IMG/VR virus record: IMGVR_UViG_3300027833_001621 | Span: 1 to 54,115 of that record | Length of the DNA stretch: 54,115 bases | Source of the DNA: a virus | Direction: 5' to 3' (one strand) | Shown here: piece by piece, positions 1 through 7,069 of the stretch | Layout: each line of letters opens with the position of its first letter | How positions within the stretch are numbered: the stretch's first letter is position 1 | The notes under the pieces: generated by a model | Seen by the model: the letters and a program-made list of their open reading frames with translations, nothing else | The model's database searches: none | Told to the model about the DNA's origin: nothing | Made by a program: the position numbers and the translations under genes

Positions 1-146
1 TTTCGACTGCCAACATGCAATCTATATCAACTAGTGAGCCCAATTTGTTTGGTGGCTTCCACACTCTGGTGTGTCAATCAATATGTACGTGTGCTTCTAT
101 ACGAGAGCTTTTTCCACAGCGGTATTTTTAATCTGGCCCGCCAACC
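1..146. other. Left-edge stretch with no supported gene
   Basis: No coding region is convincing here. A 38-codon plus-strand frame from base 15 has no ribosome binding site and runs against the neighbouring operon. A minus-strand ATG at 16-14 could open a gene that continues off the left edge, but only five codons are visible and no Shine-Dalgarno precedes it. A short inverted repeat (CACAC/GTGTG around 62-75) has no T-run and is too small to call a terminator. No tRNA is seen. Confidence 0.4.
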
Positions 147-596
147 TTAGGTGTTGGAATGTTTTGCCTTGATATGATGTTCTAGCAATGCCTGTTTGAG
201 TTTGTCTGACCCGCCTACTCTAACATTAATGATACCGTTGTAGTAATCATCTGTTTCAAGTACTCGCCTGTCAAACTGCTCTCGTGCCTCTATGTAGGAC
301 ATTTCGCCCCTACCTTTACATAGGTATAGTATTTCTCTTGTGAAGTGTTTTTCGCCTAGTGCCTGTACGTCTGCGTTTAGTCTGTCTGAACTACCATAAT
401 AAGTTTTCCAGTCTGACTCTTTATAGCCTCGTCTTTTATTTTTTCTGCCTTTAAGTGGTGGCTTAGTGGTTTTAAATTTTGCTAGTTTTTTGCCTACGTA
501 CTTTTGTCCAGTTTTCTTATTTGTGATTAGGTAAACAAAGCCTTCATACTCATCTGGAATACTATCTACTTTTTTACCTTTATAAGTCCACTGCAT
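147..596 (-). CDS. GIY-YIG-like endonuclease family protein
   Basis: Predicted 149-residue protein with a GIY-YIG-like N-terminus: the segment FVYLITNKKTGQKYVGKK (about residues 20-37) has the two-strand pattern of GIY-YIG nucleases, with VYL in place of GIY and YVG in place of YIG. A YYGSS segment follows, and a conserved-looking stretch around residues 95-110 (SYIEAREQ) holds a glutamate that could be the metal ligand. The middle is rich in Lys and Arg, which suits DNA binding. Many such small proteins in T4-like phages are free-standing homing or Seg-like nucleases, but some have lost activity. It is the last gene of the minus-strand operon and starts 7 bases after the stop of the 70-residue gene. 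No DNA-binding helix-turn-helix or zinc domain is visible, so the target and the activity are uncertain. Confidence 0.6.
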   Translation of the reverse strand: MQWTYKGKKVDSIPDEYEGFVYLITNKKTGQKYVGKKLAKFKTTKPPLKGRKNKRRGYKESDWKTYYGSSDRLNADVQALGEKHFTREILYLCKGRGEMSYIEAREQFDRRVLETDDYYNGIINVRVGGSDKLKQALLEHHIKAKHSNT

Positions 597-603
597 GAAG
601 TAC

Positions 604-816
604 TTATTGTTTGCCTTGTTTTTCTGCCTGCTTCTTGGCTTGATACGTTTCGTGTATCTCGTCCATTCTTAATTTAGATAACTTTCTTATTTTTCGTAAC
701 CAGCTGCGACTTGACATATGTGTACGATGAGATTTACGTTTCTCAAATGCTTCGTTTGCCTTAAAATATTCTAAGTATGCCTTAGTCAATTGATCATGAA
801 TATCGTCTTCAATCAT
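604..816 (-). CDS. Small basic hypothetical protein
   Basis: I do not recognise this 70-residue protein. It is highly charged, with an acidic N-terminus (MIEDDIHDQL) followed by a basic centre (RSWLRKIRKLSKLR, about residues 37-50) and a Lys/Gln-rich tail. It is probably largely alpha-helical, with no Cys, no signal peptide and no membrane segment. Its ATG (816-814) overlaps the end of hemC by 8 bases, so it is translated as part of the gp47-gp46-hem operon and may be translationally coupled to hemC. Small basic helical proteins of this kind are common fillers of T4-like early operons. There is no sequence basis for linking it to tetrapyrrole chemistry beyond its position. Confidence 0.6.
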   Translation of the reverse strand: MIEDDIHDQLTKAYLEYFKANEAFEKRKSHRTHMSSRSWLRKIRKLSKLRMDEIHETYQAKKQAEKQGKQ

Positions 817-1552
817 AATATACAGCCTCTAACTTTATAGGATTGTCGCCACTTGCATAACCTGCAACTTTTGTAGTACAATCTCCGCCTATGCCTTTTA
901 ATAATGCTCTTTCTAATTTTGCTTGCCTGTATGTTAGATCGTGATTTATTTCTTTGATTATATCACTGGACATAAGTCCTTTAACAGTTTGCAATGCAAT
1001 TATACCTTGTCCTACAGCTGGCACAATCGACAATCTAGTATATTCTCTATCAATGCCAAGTGCTTGAAGTCCAGCTTCTGCTAGTATTATAGCATCATAA
1101 TCGCCGTTGTCAAGTTTTTCTAGTCTAGTATCTATATTTCCTCTAATAGGTTTAATAACAACATTTAGATTAGAATATAATTCTTCTAGCTGTGCTTTGC
1201 GTCTTGGGCTACTAGTGCCTAACACACAGCCGTCAAACACATTACCTAATAATACATCGTGTGGGCTGTTACGTTCTAGTACCGCACTAATTTCTAATAG
1301 CGGGTGTTCAACATCGCCCGGCATATCTTTTAAACTATGTACAGCAACGTCAATAGTACCATTTAATAATTCTTGCTCTAGTGCATTACAAAATACACCT
1401 TTGCCTCCTATTTCATGTATAGGCACATCAGGATTTAAATCTCCTGCACTTTTAATAACAACTATTTCTGTATCACAAGAAAGTTCATTGCATACTCGTT
1501 CTGCATATGCTAATGCAAGTTTACTTCCTCTTACGCCTACACGAACAATCAT
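809..1552 (-). CDS. hemC: Hydroxymethylbilane synthase (porphobilinogen deaminase), C-terminally short
   Basis: HemC polymerises four porphobilinogen units into hydroxymethylbilane, using a covalently bound dipyrromethane cofactor. Family motifs are clear: RGSKLALAYAE at the N-terminus, the catalytic-Asp motif HSLKDMP, the substrate-binding arginines in GTSSPRRKAQL and IRGNIDTRL, and GGDC near the end, whose Cys (about residue 225) should carry the cofactor. I chose the ATG at 1552 because GAGGTGG lies just upstream and the ATG overlaps the hemF stop as ATGA; an in-frame GTG two codons earlier is less likely. The product is about 247 residues against roughly 300-313 for bacterial enzymes. It ends only about 20 residues after the cofactor Cys, so most of domain 3 after the cofactor loop is missing. 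The frame ends in a clean TGA overlapping the next gene, so this looks like a settled short form rather than a recent break. Activity is likely but unproven. Confidence 0.93.
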   Translation of the reverse strand: MIVRVGVRGSKLALAYAERVCNELSCDTEIVVIKSAGDLNPDVPIHEIGGKGVFCNALEQELLNGTIDVAVHSLKDMPGDVEHPLLEISAVLERNSPHDVLLGNVFDGCVLGTSSPRRKAQLEELYSNLNVVIKPIRGNIDTRLEKLDNGDYDAIILAEAGLQALGIDREYTRLSIVPAVGQGIIALQTVKGLMSSDIIKEINHDLTYRQAKLERALLKGIGGDCTTKVAGYASGDNPIKLEAVYYD

Positions 1553-2334
1553 GACCACCTCACAGTTGGAGGTAAACTCATTAGTATAGCATCCATGTTG
1601 CCTCCGGTCTTAAAACCAAAGCGTGTTCCGCGATCATAAAGTAAATTAAACTCTACATAGCGTCCACGTTTAATTTGTAAAGTATCTCTTTCAGATTGTG
1701 TATAATCTTTATCTAATGTAGGAGTAACAATGCTTTTAATTAAATCATTAAATGTTTTACCTACATCTTTTACAAAGTCAAAGTTCATTTCTTTAGGATC
1801 ATAATATTCAAAAAATATTCCACCAACACCTCTAGTTTCTTCTCGGTGTGGCAAATAAAAATACTCGTCACATGCTTTACTAAACTTAGAATAGTAGTCG
1901 GGATTGTAGTAGTCGCATATGTTTTTTAATTTTTTATGATAAGAATCTTTATCAAACGGCATACACGGTGTAATATCCATCCCACCACCAAACCATTCCT
2001 TGGTACTTGTTTTCATATAACGAGTATTAAAATGCATTGCCGGTGCGTGTGGGTTCCACGGATGTAGTACAACACTTATACCCGTTGCACTATATCCGTT
2101 GTGTTCTTCTGTTCCTGGTATCTCTTTAGCAAACTTAGGATCAAACTCACTAACAATTTTGCTAAAGTTAACAGTTCCTTTTTCGAATACATCACCGTAA
2201 ATAGTTCGGTGTTCTTGTATCCATCCAGGTTTATTTGATCCTGTATGACTTATCATATCGCAATCTAAATTTTCAATAGTTTCGCATATTTCATTTTGAA
2301 GGTTTTTAAACCATTGACTTGCTTCATCAAACAT
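1549..2334 (-). CDS. hemF: Oxygen-dependent coproporphyrinogen III oxidase
   Basis: HemF oxidatively decarboxylates two propionates of coproporphyrinogen III to give protoporphyrinogen IX, using O2 and no metal. The 261-residue product carries nearly every family signature in order: FEKGTVNFS, GISVVLHPWNPHAPAMHFN, WFGGGMDITP, YLPHREETRGVGGIFFEYY, GRYVEFNLLYDRGTRFGFKT and a C-terminal SLPPTVRW. The conserved His, Asp and Arg residues of these blocks are present, and the length is only a little below the usual 290-300 residues, with trimming at the N-terminus. It starts at an ATG whose first base is the last base of the hemE stop (TAATG), and its own stop overlaps the hemC start (ATGA). The O2-dependent form fits a phage of an aerobic surface-water host. 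No signal or membrane segment; a cytosolic homodimer is expected from the family. Confidence 0.97.
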   Translation of the reverse strand: MFDEASQWFKNLQNEICETIENLDCDMISHTGSNKPGWIQEHRTIYGDVFEKGTVNFSKIVSEFDPKFAKEIPGTEEHNGYSATGISVVLHPWNPHAPAMHFNTRYMKTSTKEWFGGGMDITPCMPFDKDSYHKKLKNICDYYNPDYYSKFSKACDEYFYLPHREETRGVGGIFFEYYDPKEMNFDFVKDVGKTFNDLIKSIVTPTLDKDYTQSERDTLQIKRGRYVEFNLLYDRGTRFGFKTGGNMDAILMSLPPTVRWS

Positions 2335-3314
2335 TAATTAAATCGATTCCTAATTGTTTCAACAAAATGTGTTACATGTTCTGTTGGTGTAGTTTTTGTA
2401 ATGCCGTGTCCTAAGCCACACACCCAACCAGTAGTGTTAACACCTTCTAATGTTTCTAGCCATTTGTCAAGTTCGTACTCAAACAATTTACGTTCTAACA
2501 ACATGTGAGCTTCATTAAAATTACCTTGCACAAATCCATTAGTGTATGTGTTTAATGTTTTAGGTAAGTCAAGTGTACTATCAATGCCAATGCCTGACCA
2601 GTTCATCTTTTTTACTTTAGACAAACTATTAGTTGGAAGTCCTCGAGTATAGTATCCTACATTGCCAATATCTGTAATAGATTGTAACATTGGCAAGTAT
2701 ATGTTATCATGATAATTTTTACTAATGTTTTCTAAGCCGCTATCAAGTATCATAACAACTTCAGCCCCTGCTAATTTTTGTGCTCTAATACTATCTTTTA
2801 TTAGTGGAATTATTACTGTTCTAAGATATGTAGATTTAAAATCATTGCTTACTTTGTTAGGCCCAAGTGCATAGTTAAGTAAACTCCAAGGTCCGCCAAC
2901 AAATCCAATTAAACTTTTACTATGAGGAAGTGCTTCTCTTGTTGCTTCAACAGCATTGCTCTGAAAATTGATATGTTTGAGCGCACGACCAACATCGACA
3001 TACTGTTCCCAGTTTTCTTCGCTAAGGTGTGTTTCAAATTTAGGACCTGGGTCAAACTTTAATGGAAACCCTAATCCTTCTAAGTGCCATAGTATATCAC
3101 TAAACAATATAGCAATATCAAAATCAAATTGTTTAATAGGTAGCATAGCAACTTCGCTTGCTAGTTTTGGTAATTTACACATTTGTTCAAATGTAAATTT
3201 TTCTTTCATGTCCATATACCCTGATTGGTATCTGCCTGCTTGTCGCATCATCCAAATTGGCGGACATTTTTGTTCAACTCTATTTAAAGCGTTTTCAAAT
3301 TTTATGTTTGTCAT
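2334..3314 (-). CDS. hemE: Uroporphyrinogen decarboxylase
   Basis: HemE removes the four acetate carboxyls of uroporphyrinogen III to give coproporphyrinogen III. The diagnostic N-terminal motif PPIWMMRQAGRYQ (about residues 18-30) contains the substrate-binding Arg residues, ILFSDILW carries the essential active-site Asp, and GFVGGPWSLLNYAL and the C-terminal GLGHGI match conserved family blocks. At 326 residues it is slightly shorter than bacterial enzymes (about 340-355). The ATG overlaps the gp46 stop as ATGA, and its stop overlaps the hemF start as TAATG, so it is translationally coupled on both sides. No key residue appears to be lost. Function is assigned from the motifs; a role in infection is inferred. 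Confidence 0.97.
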   Translation of the reverse strand: MTNIKFENALNRVEQKCPPIWMMRQAGRYQSGYMDMKEKFTFEQMCKLPKLASEVAMLPIKQFDFDIAILFSDILWHLEGLGFPLKFDPGPKFETHLSEENWEQYVDVGRALKHINFQSNAVEATREALPHSKSLIGFVGGPWSLLNYALGPNKVSNDFKSTYLRTVIIPLIKDSIRAQKLAGAEVVMILDSGLENISKNYHDNIYLPMLQSITDIGNVGYYTRGLPTNSLSKVKKMNWSGIGIDSTLDLPKTLNTYTNGFVQGNFNEAHMLLERKLFEYELDKWLETLEGVNTTGWVCGLGHGITKTTPTEHVTHFVETIRNRFN

Positions 3315-5083
3315 TCTATAATATCGATATCATTCTCGTAACTTGTAAATCCATTTTCTTTGATAACTTTCATAACGTGATTAACACGCCCTACTAATTC
3401 ATCTTTGTGCGAGATAAGGTAAACATTCTTGTCGCCTTCTCTACCCATCTTTTTAAGAACACTTAGAGAATTTTCAACACCTGCGGTATCCATACCACTG
3501 TCAATAAGCTCGTCAATAAACATCAAGTTAATCTTTTGATATAAACTCTCCCATACATCTCTAAATGCAAAGCTCATACCAAGTATAAGCCTGTTGCGCT
3601 CGCCTCTTGATAAGTTATCAAAATCTAAATCTTGACCAAGTTGCGTAATTTCAACAGCTAAATCATTTAAGAAAACAACTTGATGCGGTAATCCTAGTTT
3701 ATCTAAGTAATAAGTAAGTCTATTGTTTAGATACGCCAAGTTCTGATCAATGATCTTCTTTCTAATGAAGCTATCTTTATTAGTTAGCAATTTTAACAAG
3801 AAATCTTGATGTTCTTTAAATTCGGTTAAGGCATTTACAGGTGTCCAGTCAATTTCTTGTATTGCAGACTCTTGTAGTTCATCAATTTGTGACTGATAAG
3901 GATCAGTTTCGTCCTTCTTTGCTTCCCATGCTTGCTTCAGACTATCAACATTTTGTCTATGATCGTATGCTTCTTTAGCTGTTTCATAAAATGTAGTAGG
4001 CTTGCCATTGATGTCGCCTATTGTAGTTAGTGCATTTAATACTTCAGATCTCTTTGTATCAACCTCAGATGCATATGTTATTGCATCTTCTAATTCTTTG
4101 TCTTTACGACCTGCAATCTCTGCTTTTTTGTCTGCATGTAACTCTTGTCCGCATGTATAACACGTTGCATCATCAAGATCTAAGATGTCTTTTTGTGCTT
4201 TTTCTACAGACTTGGTAGCACGTAGTAGTGCTGGTTCTAATGTGCTTAATTCTTTTTTAAGAGCCAAAATAGCATTGTTATGTTCAGACCAATTTGACAA
4301 CTTTTCATGCAATTCAAGTTCATTTTCAATGTCTAAATGCTCTAATTCGGCGATTGCATCTTTTAACTTCATTGTATCAGTAGTGCGTTTAGATAGCCAT
4401 GCTTTTTGATTGCTTTGTAAACTACTAATAGTAGTTTCGATCTTACTATTTGCACTTTGAATAGCATTAATCTTTAATGTTTCTTCTGTAATAGAATCCT
4501 TAGTTTGTTTAGTTTGTTCTTTTAGTGCATCGGCCTTTTCGCTAAGGATAGTAATACCAAGTAACTGTTCGATAATAGCACGTTGATCGTTTTGCCGCAT
4601 ACTCAAGAACGGTTCTGTGTATGTGTTTAGTGCAACGATATGCTTGAACATGTCATGACTCATATCTAATAAGTCGTTAATGTATTCTTGTGTCTTACGA
4701 CTATCGCCTTGCGACTCGTCTGTCATCTCTTGTTCTTGATCGTTCACATAAAACTTTAATAAGTTAGGTCCGCGACCACGTTCAACTCTATAATCTACAT
4801 TATTCTTTTCAAAGTGTAATGTAACCAACATGCCTTTACTGTTAGTTTTATTAATTAAGTTGTTAGCTCTGATGTTTGTAAGAGCTTTGCCGTACAACGC
4901 ATACGATAGTGCATTAATAATAGTAGTCTTGCCTGTGCCGTTACGTGATCCGCTATCGTCCCCGCCTTGGTCTAAGTTTTCGCCGAGTACAAGTGTTAGT
5001 TGTTGCTGATTAAAGTCAACAGCTTGGGTTTGATTGCCCACACTCATAAAGTTTCGTACTGTGAGGTCTTTAATTTTTATCAT
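3311..5083 (-). CDS. gp46: Recombination endonuclease subunit gp46 (SbcC/Rad50 family ATPase)
   Basis: This is the ATPase half of the T4-type gp46/gp47 complex, which resects DNA ends for recombination-dependent replication and helps degrade host DNA. The 590-residue protein has the Rad50/SbcC layout: Walker A GSRNGTGKT at 45-53, a long coiled-coil region on both sides of a zinc-hook CYTC near residue 308, the ABC signature LSRGERNR near 488 and Walker B LMFIDE near 520, followed by a conserved ISHKDE-like switch His near the C-terminus. Length matches T4 gp46 (about 560). Its ATG overlaps the gp47 stop (ATGA), as expected for a stoichiometric complex, and its own stop overlaps hemE. It should be expressed early from the sigma70-like promoter upstream of gp47. 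Confidence 0.96.
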   Translation of the reverse strand: MIKIKDLTVRNFMSVGNQTQAVDFNQQQLTLVLGENLDQGGDDSGSRNGTGKTTIINALSYALYGKALTNIRANNLINKTNSKGMLVTLHFEKNNVDYRVERGRGPNLLKFYVNDQEQEMTDESQGDSRKTQEYINDLLDMSHDMFKHIVALNTYTEPFLSMRQNDQRAIIEQLLGITILSEKADALKEQTKQTKDSITEETLKINAIQSANSKIETTISSLQSNQKAWLSKRTTDTMKLKDAIAELEHLDIENELELHEKLSNWSEHNNAILALKKELSTLEPALLRATKSVEKAQKDILDLDDATCYTCGQELHADKKAEIAGRKDKELEDAITYASEVDTKRSEVLNALTTIGDINGKPTTFYETAKEAYDHRQNVDSLKQAWEAKKDETDPYQSQIDELQESAIQEIDWTPVNALTEFKEHQDFLLKLLTNKDSFIRKKIIDQNLAYLNNRLTYYLDKLGLPHQVVFLNDLAVEITQLGQDLDFDNLSRGERNRLILGMSFAFRDVWESLYQKINLMFIDELIDSGMDTAGVENSLSVLKKMGREGDKNVYLISHKDELVGRVNHVMKVIKENGFTSYENDIDIIE

Positions 5084-6090
5084 AGTTCGTTGTAAATGTC
5101 CAATAGCATCTTCTTATTGAAGTTGTCTGAGTCGATTGCGGCAATTTCACCAGCAACAATTTGATCGACACTTTCAAATTGTTGAATATCTAGTTCTGTA
5201 CTAATTTCTTCTAATTGTTTTTGTGGAATTAAACTAATTTCACGACACTTGTATTGATTAATAAAAGTTTCTTTAATAAAACTTGCTTCTTCATAGCTAA
5301 TAGGTAAGTCTAAATTAACACGCAAGTACATATTAGGCTTAATAAACGAATCTGCTTCGTCTATTAGTCTACTAAGTTTAACTGTACGGTATTTAGGACA
5401 ATCTGGCCAGTCGAGGTACACAGGTTCTGCATTATTTTCTCTATCAAGTATCATCATACCACGTTCGTCATCCCATGCATCTGCATAGTTGTGCGGAAAT
5501 GCATTACCTAAGTAATGTACTACACCTTGTTGCTGACGTTTGTGGAAGTGTCCGCTAAAAACATAAGACTGATTAGCAAAGTCTTCTGCTCTAAGCTCTC
5601 CGTGATCAGGCATTTGCACCATAGCGTTCATATAGAAGCTAGGTAGTTCAAAGTGTCCAAACACATACTTGCTTTTTAGCTTGCGTAGTTTCTTCCACTC
5701 GTCTCCTACAAGCCAAGGTACAATAGTTACGTCTTCAATTGTAGTAATTTCGTCTACAAATGTAATACCTGGAATGTGTTTTGCAAATGCTGTACTATTA
5801 ACATCACGCTTGTCTTTGTAATACAAGTCATGGTTACCGTCAAAGAAGAAAAACTGCTCAAAAGCAGCCCCTAACTTTTCCATACTACGGATTGTTGCAT
5901 CCATAGTTGTAAGATTCAAACTGTTTCTGTTGTGATGCCAGTCTCCGCAGAAAATACCAGTTTCACAACCGGCAGCTTTTGCTTGATCTATGTACCAATC
6001 AATAAAGTCTTCACAGTCTTGATTGTGTACTTTACTATTGCCTTTTAGACCAAAGTGGATGTCAGTAAAGACAGCTGCTTTCTTAAACAA
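5080..6090 (-). CDS. gp47: Recombination endonuclease subunit gp47 (SbcD/Mre11 family phosphoesterase)
   Basis: The nuclease half of the gp46/gp47 complex. The five metallophosphoesterase motifs are visible: TDIHFG (D10, H12), GDWHH (D50), DGNHD (N86, H87), FGHFE (H146) and SGHFH (H181, H183), which together bind two metal ions, normally Mn. At 336 residues it matches T4 gp47 (about 340). The reading frame opens with TTG at 6090-6088: an in-frame TAG lies two codons upstream, and GGAG sits about 8 bases before the TTG, so TTG is the likely start. A rare start codon at the head of the operon could moderate expression. It lies directly downstream of a sigma70-like promoter whose -35 box overlaps the gp55 stop codon. 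Confidence 0.96.
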   Translation of the reverse strand: MFKKAAVFTDIHFGLKGNSKVHNQDCEDFIDWYIDQAKAAGCETGIFCGDWHHNRNSLNLTTMDATIRSMEKLGAAFEQFFFFDGNHDLYYKDKRDVNSTAFAKHIPGITFVDEITTIEDVTIVPWLVGDEWKKLRKLKSKYVFGHFELPSFYMNAMVQMPDHGELRAEDFANQSYVFSGHFHKRQQQGVVHYLGNAFPHNYADAWDDERGMMILDRENNAEPVYLDWPDCPKYRTVKLSRLIDEADSFIKPNMYLRVNLDLPISYEEASFIKETFINQYKCREISLIPQKQLEEISTELDIQQFESVDQIVAGEIAAIDSDNFNKKMLLDIYNEL

Positions 6091-6118
6091 ATTCTAATCT
6101 CCATTATTATATACTTGT

Positions 6119-6147
6119 ATAATACACTTGATTCAACAAGATGTCAA
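6119..6147 (-). promoter_or_regulatory. Sigma70-like promoter for gp47-gp46-hemEFC
   Basis: On the minus strand TTGACA (6147-6142) is followed by exactly 17 bases and TATTAT (6124-6119), 11 of 12 consensus bases at ideal spacing. The -35 box overlaps the TGA of gp55. The start of transcription would fall near 6112, leaving a short leader with a GGAG ribosome binding site. This looks like an early promoter read by host RNA polymerase. Confidence 0.85.
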
Positions 6148-6992
6148 GTAGTTTTGGCGTTTTTAACTTTTTCAGCAATATCATGCTCTCTTTTTTGAGC
6201 TGCTTCCCATTCTGCGTTATGTTGTCTAGTATAACTAGGATTCATATCGTTCATTTCAAGAATATCGTCTCTAATGTTTTGATTGCGCTTTTCTAAGTTA
6301 ATAACACGTACAAAACTATTAGTAACTGCCGCTGTATAATAAGCAAATGGATTGTTTGACTTTGATTCGTCAAACTGTAAGCCAATTTGTGCTAACTGTA
6401 GGATTGCTTGGCCGCGCATTTCATCATTGTAAGTGTATCCACGTACATTGCCTCTTGTTGCATACCTTTCGCACAGTTTAATCCACATCATAGCAAGTTT
6501 GTCAGTTGCTTTAGCATGTTTCATACTAAAGTTGCCGTTTTCCATACCACCTTGCCAGTGACTTTTACCAACACAATGTAATTCGCCTTCTTCGTCAAAC
6601 TTATAATGTTGAAACGGTGGAAAATTTAACTTCACTCTAGTATCTGCTACTGTTTTAGGATTCTTTTTGCGTCCTGGTTCTTCCGGAATGTGATCAAATG
6701 TCATAATACGAAAGATTATTTCTTCTTTTGTAATTTTTTTGTAGTCTACTTCGCATTGCGCCTGCTTAACCTTTTCGCCTGCCATCTTACGTTCAGCATA
6801 ATCAGCATCGCCTAGACGTTTTGCTTTGTTACGTTTAGCTTCTGCAATGGTTCTGATGTTAATTTTGTCAATATCGGGCAAAATAATATCAAATTGGTTA
6901 AAGTCGTTGTCTACAAAACTAGAAAACCTTGATTTTGATTTGTGTATCTCTTTTAAAAGATCTTTGTTGTTTAAGTAATTTACTTTTCTCAT
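6144..6992 (-). CDS. gp55: gp55-type sigma factor for late transcription
   Basis: T4 gp55 is a minimal sigma factor that directs host RNA polymerase to TATAAATA late promoters together with the gp45 clamp. The N-terminus NYLNNKDLLKEI parallels the NNKELL start of T4 gp55. The C-terminal half, with GYTYNDEMRGQAILQLAQIG and NNPFAYYTAAVTNSFVRVIN, resembles sigma region 2 of the family. I chose the ATG at 6992 because GGAGA precedes it; an upstream ATG 17 codons earlier adds residues unlike the family and has no good ribosome binding site. At about 282 residues it is roughly 100 longer than T4 gp55 (185). The extra sequence, residues 40-150 and rich in Lys/Glu, sits between the N-terminal motif and the sigma core. 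Late-promoter octamers in the adjacent structural block support the assignment. Confidence 0.85.
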   Translation of the reverse strand: MRKVNYLNNKDLLKEIHKSKSRFSSFVDNDFNQFDIILPDIDKINIRTIAEAKRNKAKRLGDADYAERKMAGEKVKQAQCEVDYKKITKEEIIFRIMTFDHIPEEPGRKKNPKTVADTRVKLNFPPFQHYKFDEEGELHCVGKSHWQGGMENGNFSMKHAKATDKLAMMWIKLCERYATRGNVRGYTYNDEMRGQAILQLAQIGLQFDESKSNNPFAYYTAAVTNSFVRVINLEKRNQNIRDDILEMNDMNPSYTRQHNAEWEAAQKREHDIAEKVKNAKTT

Positions 6993-7014
6993 ATTTTCTC
7001 CAGTGATTATATAT

Positions 7015-7043
7015 ATTATAATATACTCTGTTAATAAAGTCAA
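7015..7043 (-). promoter_or_regulatory. Sigma70-like promoter for gp55
   Basis: On the minus strand TTGACT (7043-7038), a 17-base spacer, then TATAAT (7020-7015): 11 of 12 consensus bases. It lies 23 bases before the gp55 ATG, with GGAGA between. It shares the short divergent intergenic region with the first structural gene on the plus strand. Confidence 0.85.
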
Positions 7044-7050
7044 CTAAATA
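7043..7050 (+). promoter_or_regulatory. Possible weak T4-type late promoter
   Basis: ACTAAATA matches 6 of 8 bases of the T4 late octamer TATAAATA and lies 19 bases before the ATG of the first structural gene, with AGGAGA between. It is the only candidate in the gap and overlaps the -35 box of the divergent gp55 promoter by one base. Weaker match than the other late sites in the window. Confidence 0.4.
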
Positions 7051-7069
7051 ATGTATATAGGAGACACAA

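Noticed and set aside
62-75. Inverted repeat near the left edge as a terminator of the minus-strand operon
   Set aside because: The stem is only 5 base pairs and no T-run follows on the minus strand.
1107-1589. A 160-codon open frame on the plus strand opposite hemC
   Set aside because: It lies antisense to a gene with clear HemC motifs, and its Ser/Leu/Thr-rich product has no recognisable pattern.
3311-5083. gp46 as a bacterial SbcC or SMC protein from a host chromosome
   Set aside because: Its length near 590, the adjacency to gp47 and gp55 and the overlap style fit the T4-like version; bacterial SbcC is about 1,000 residues or more.
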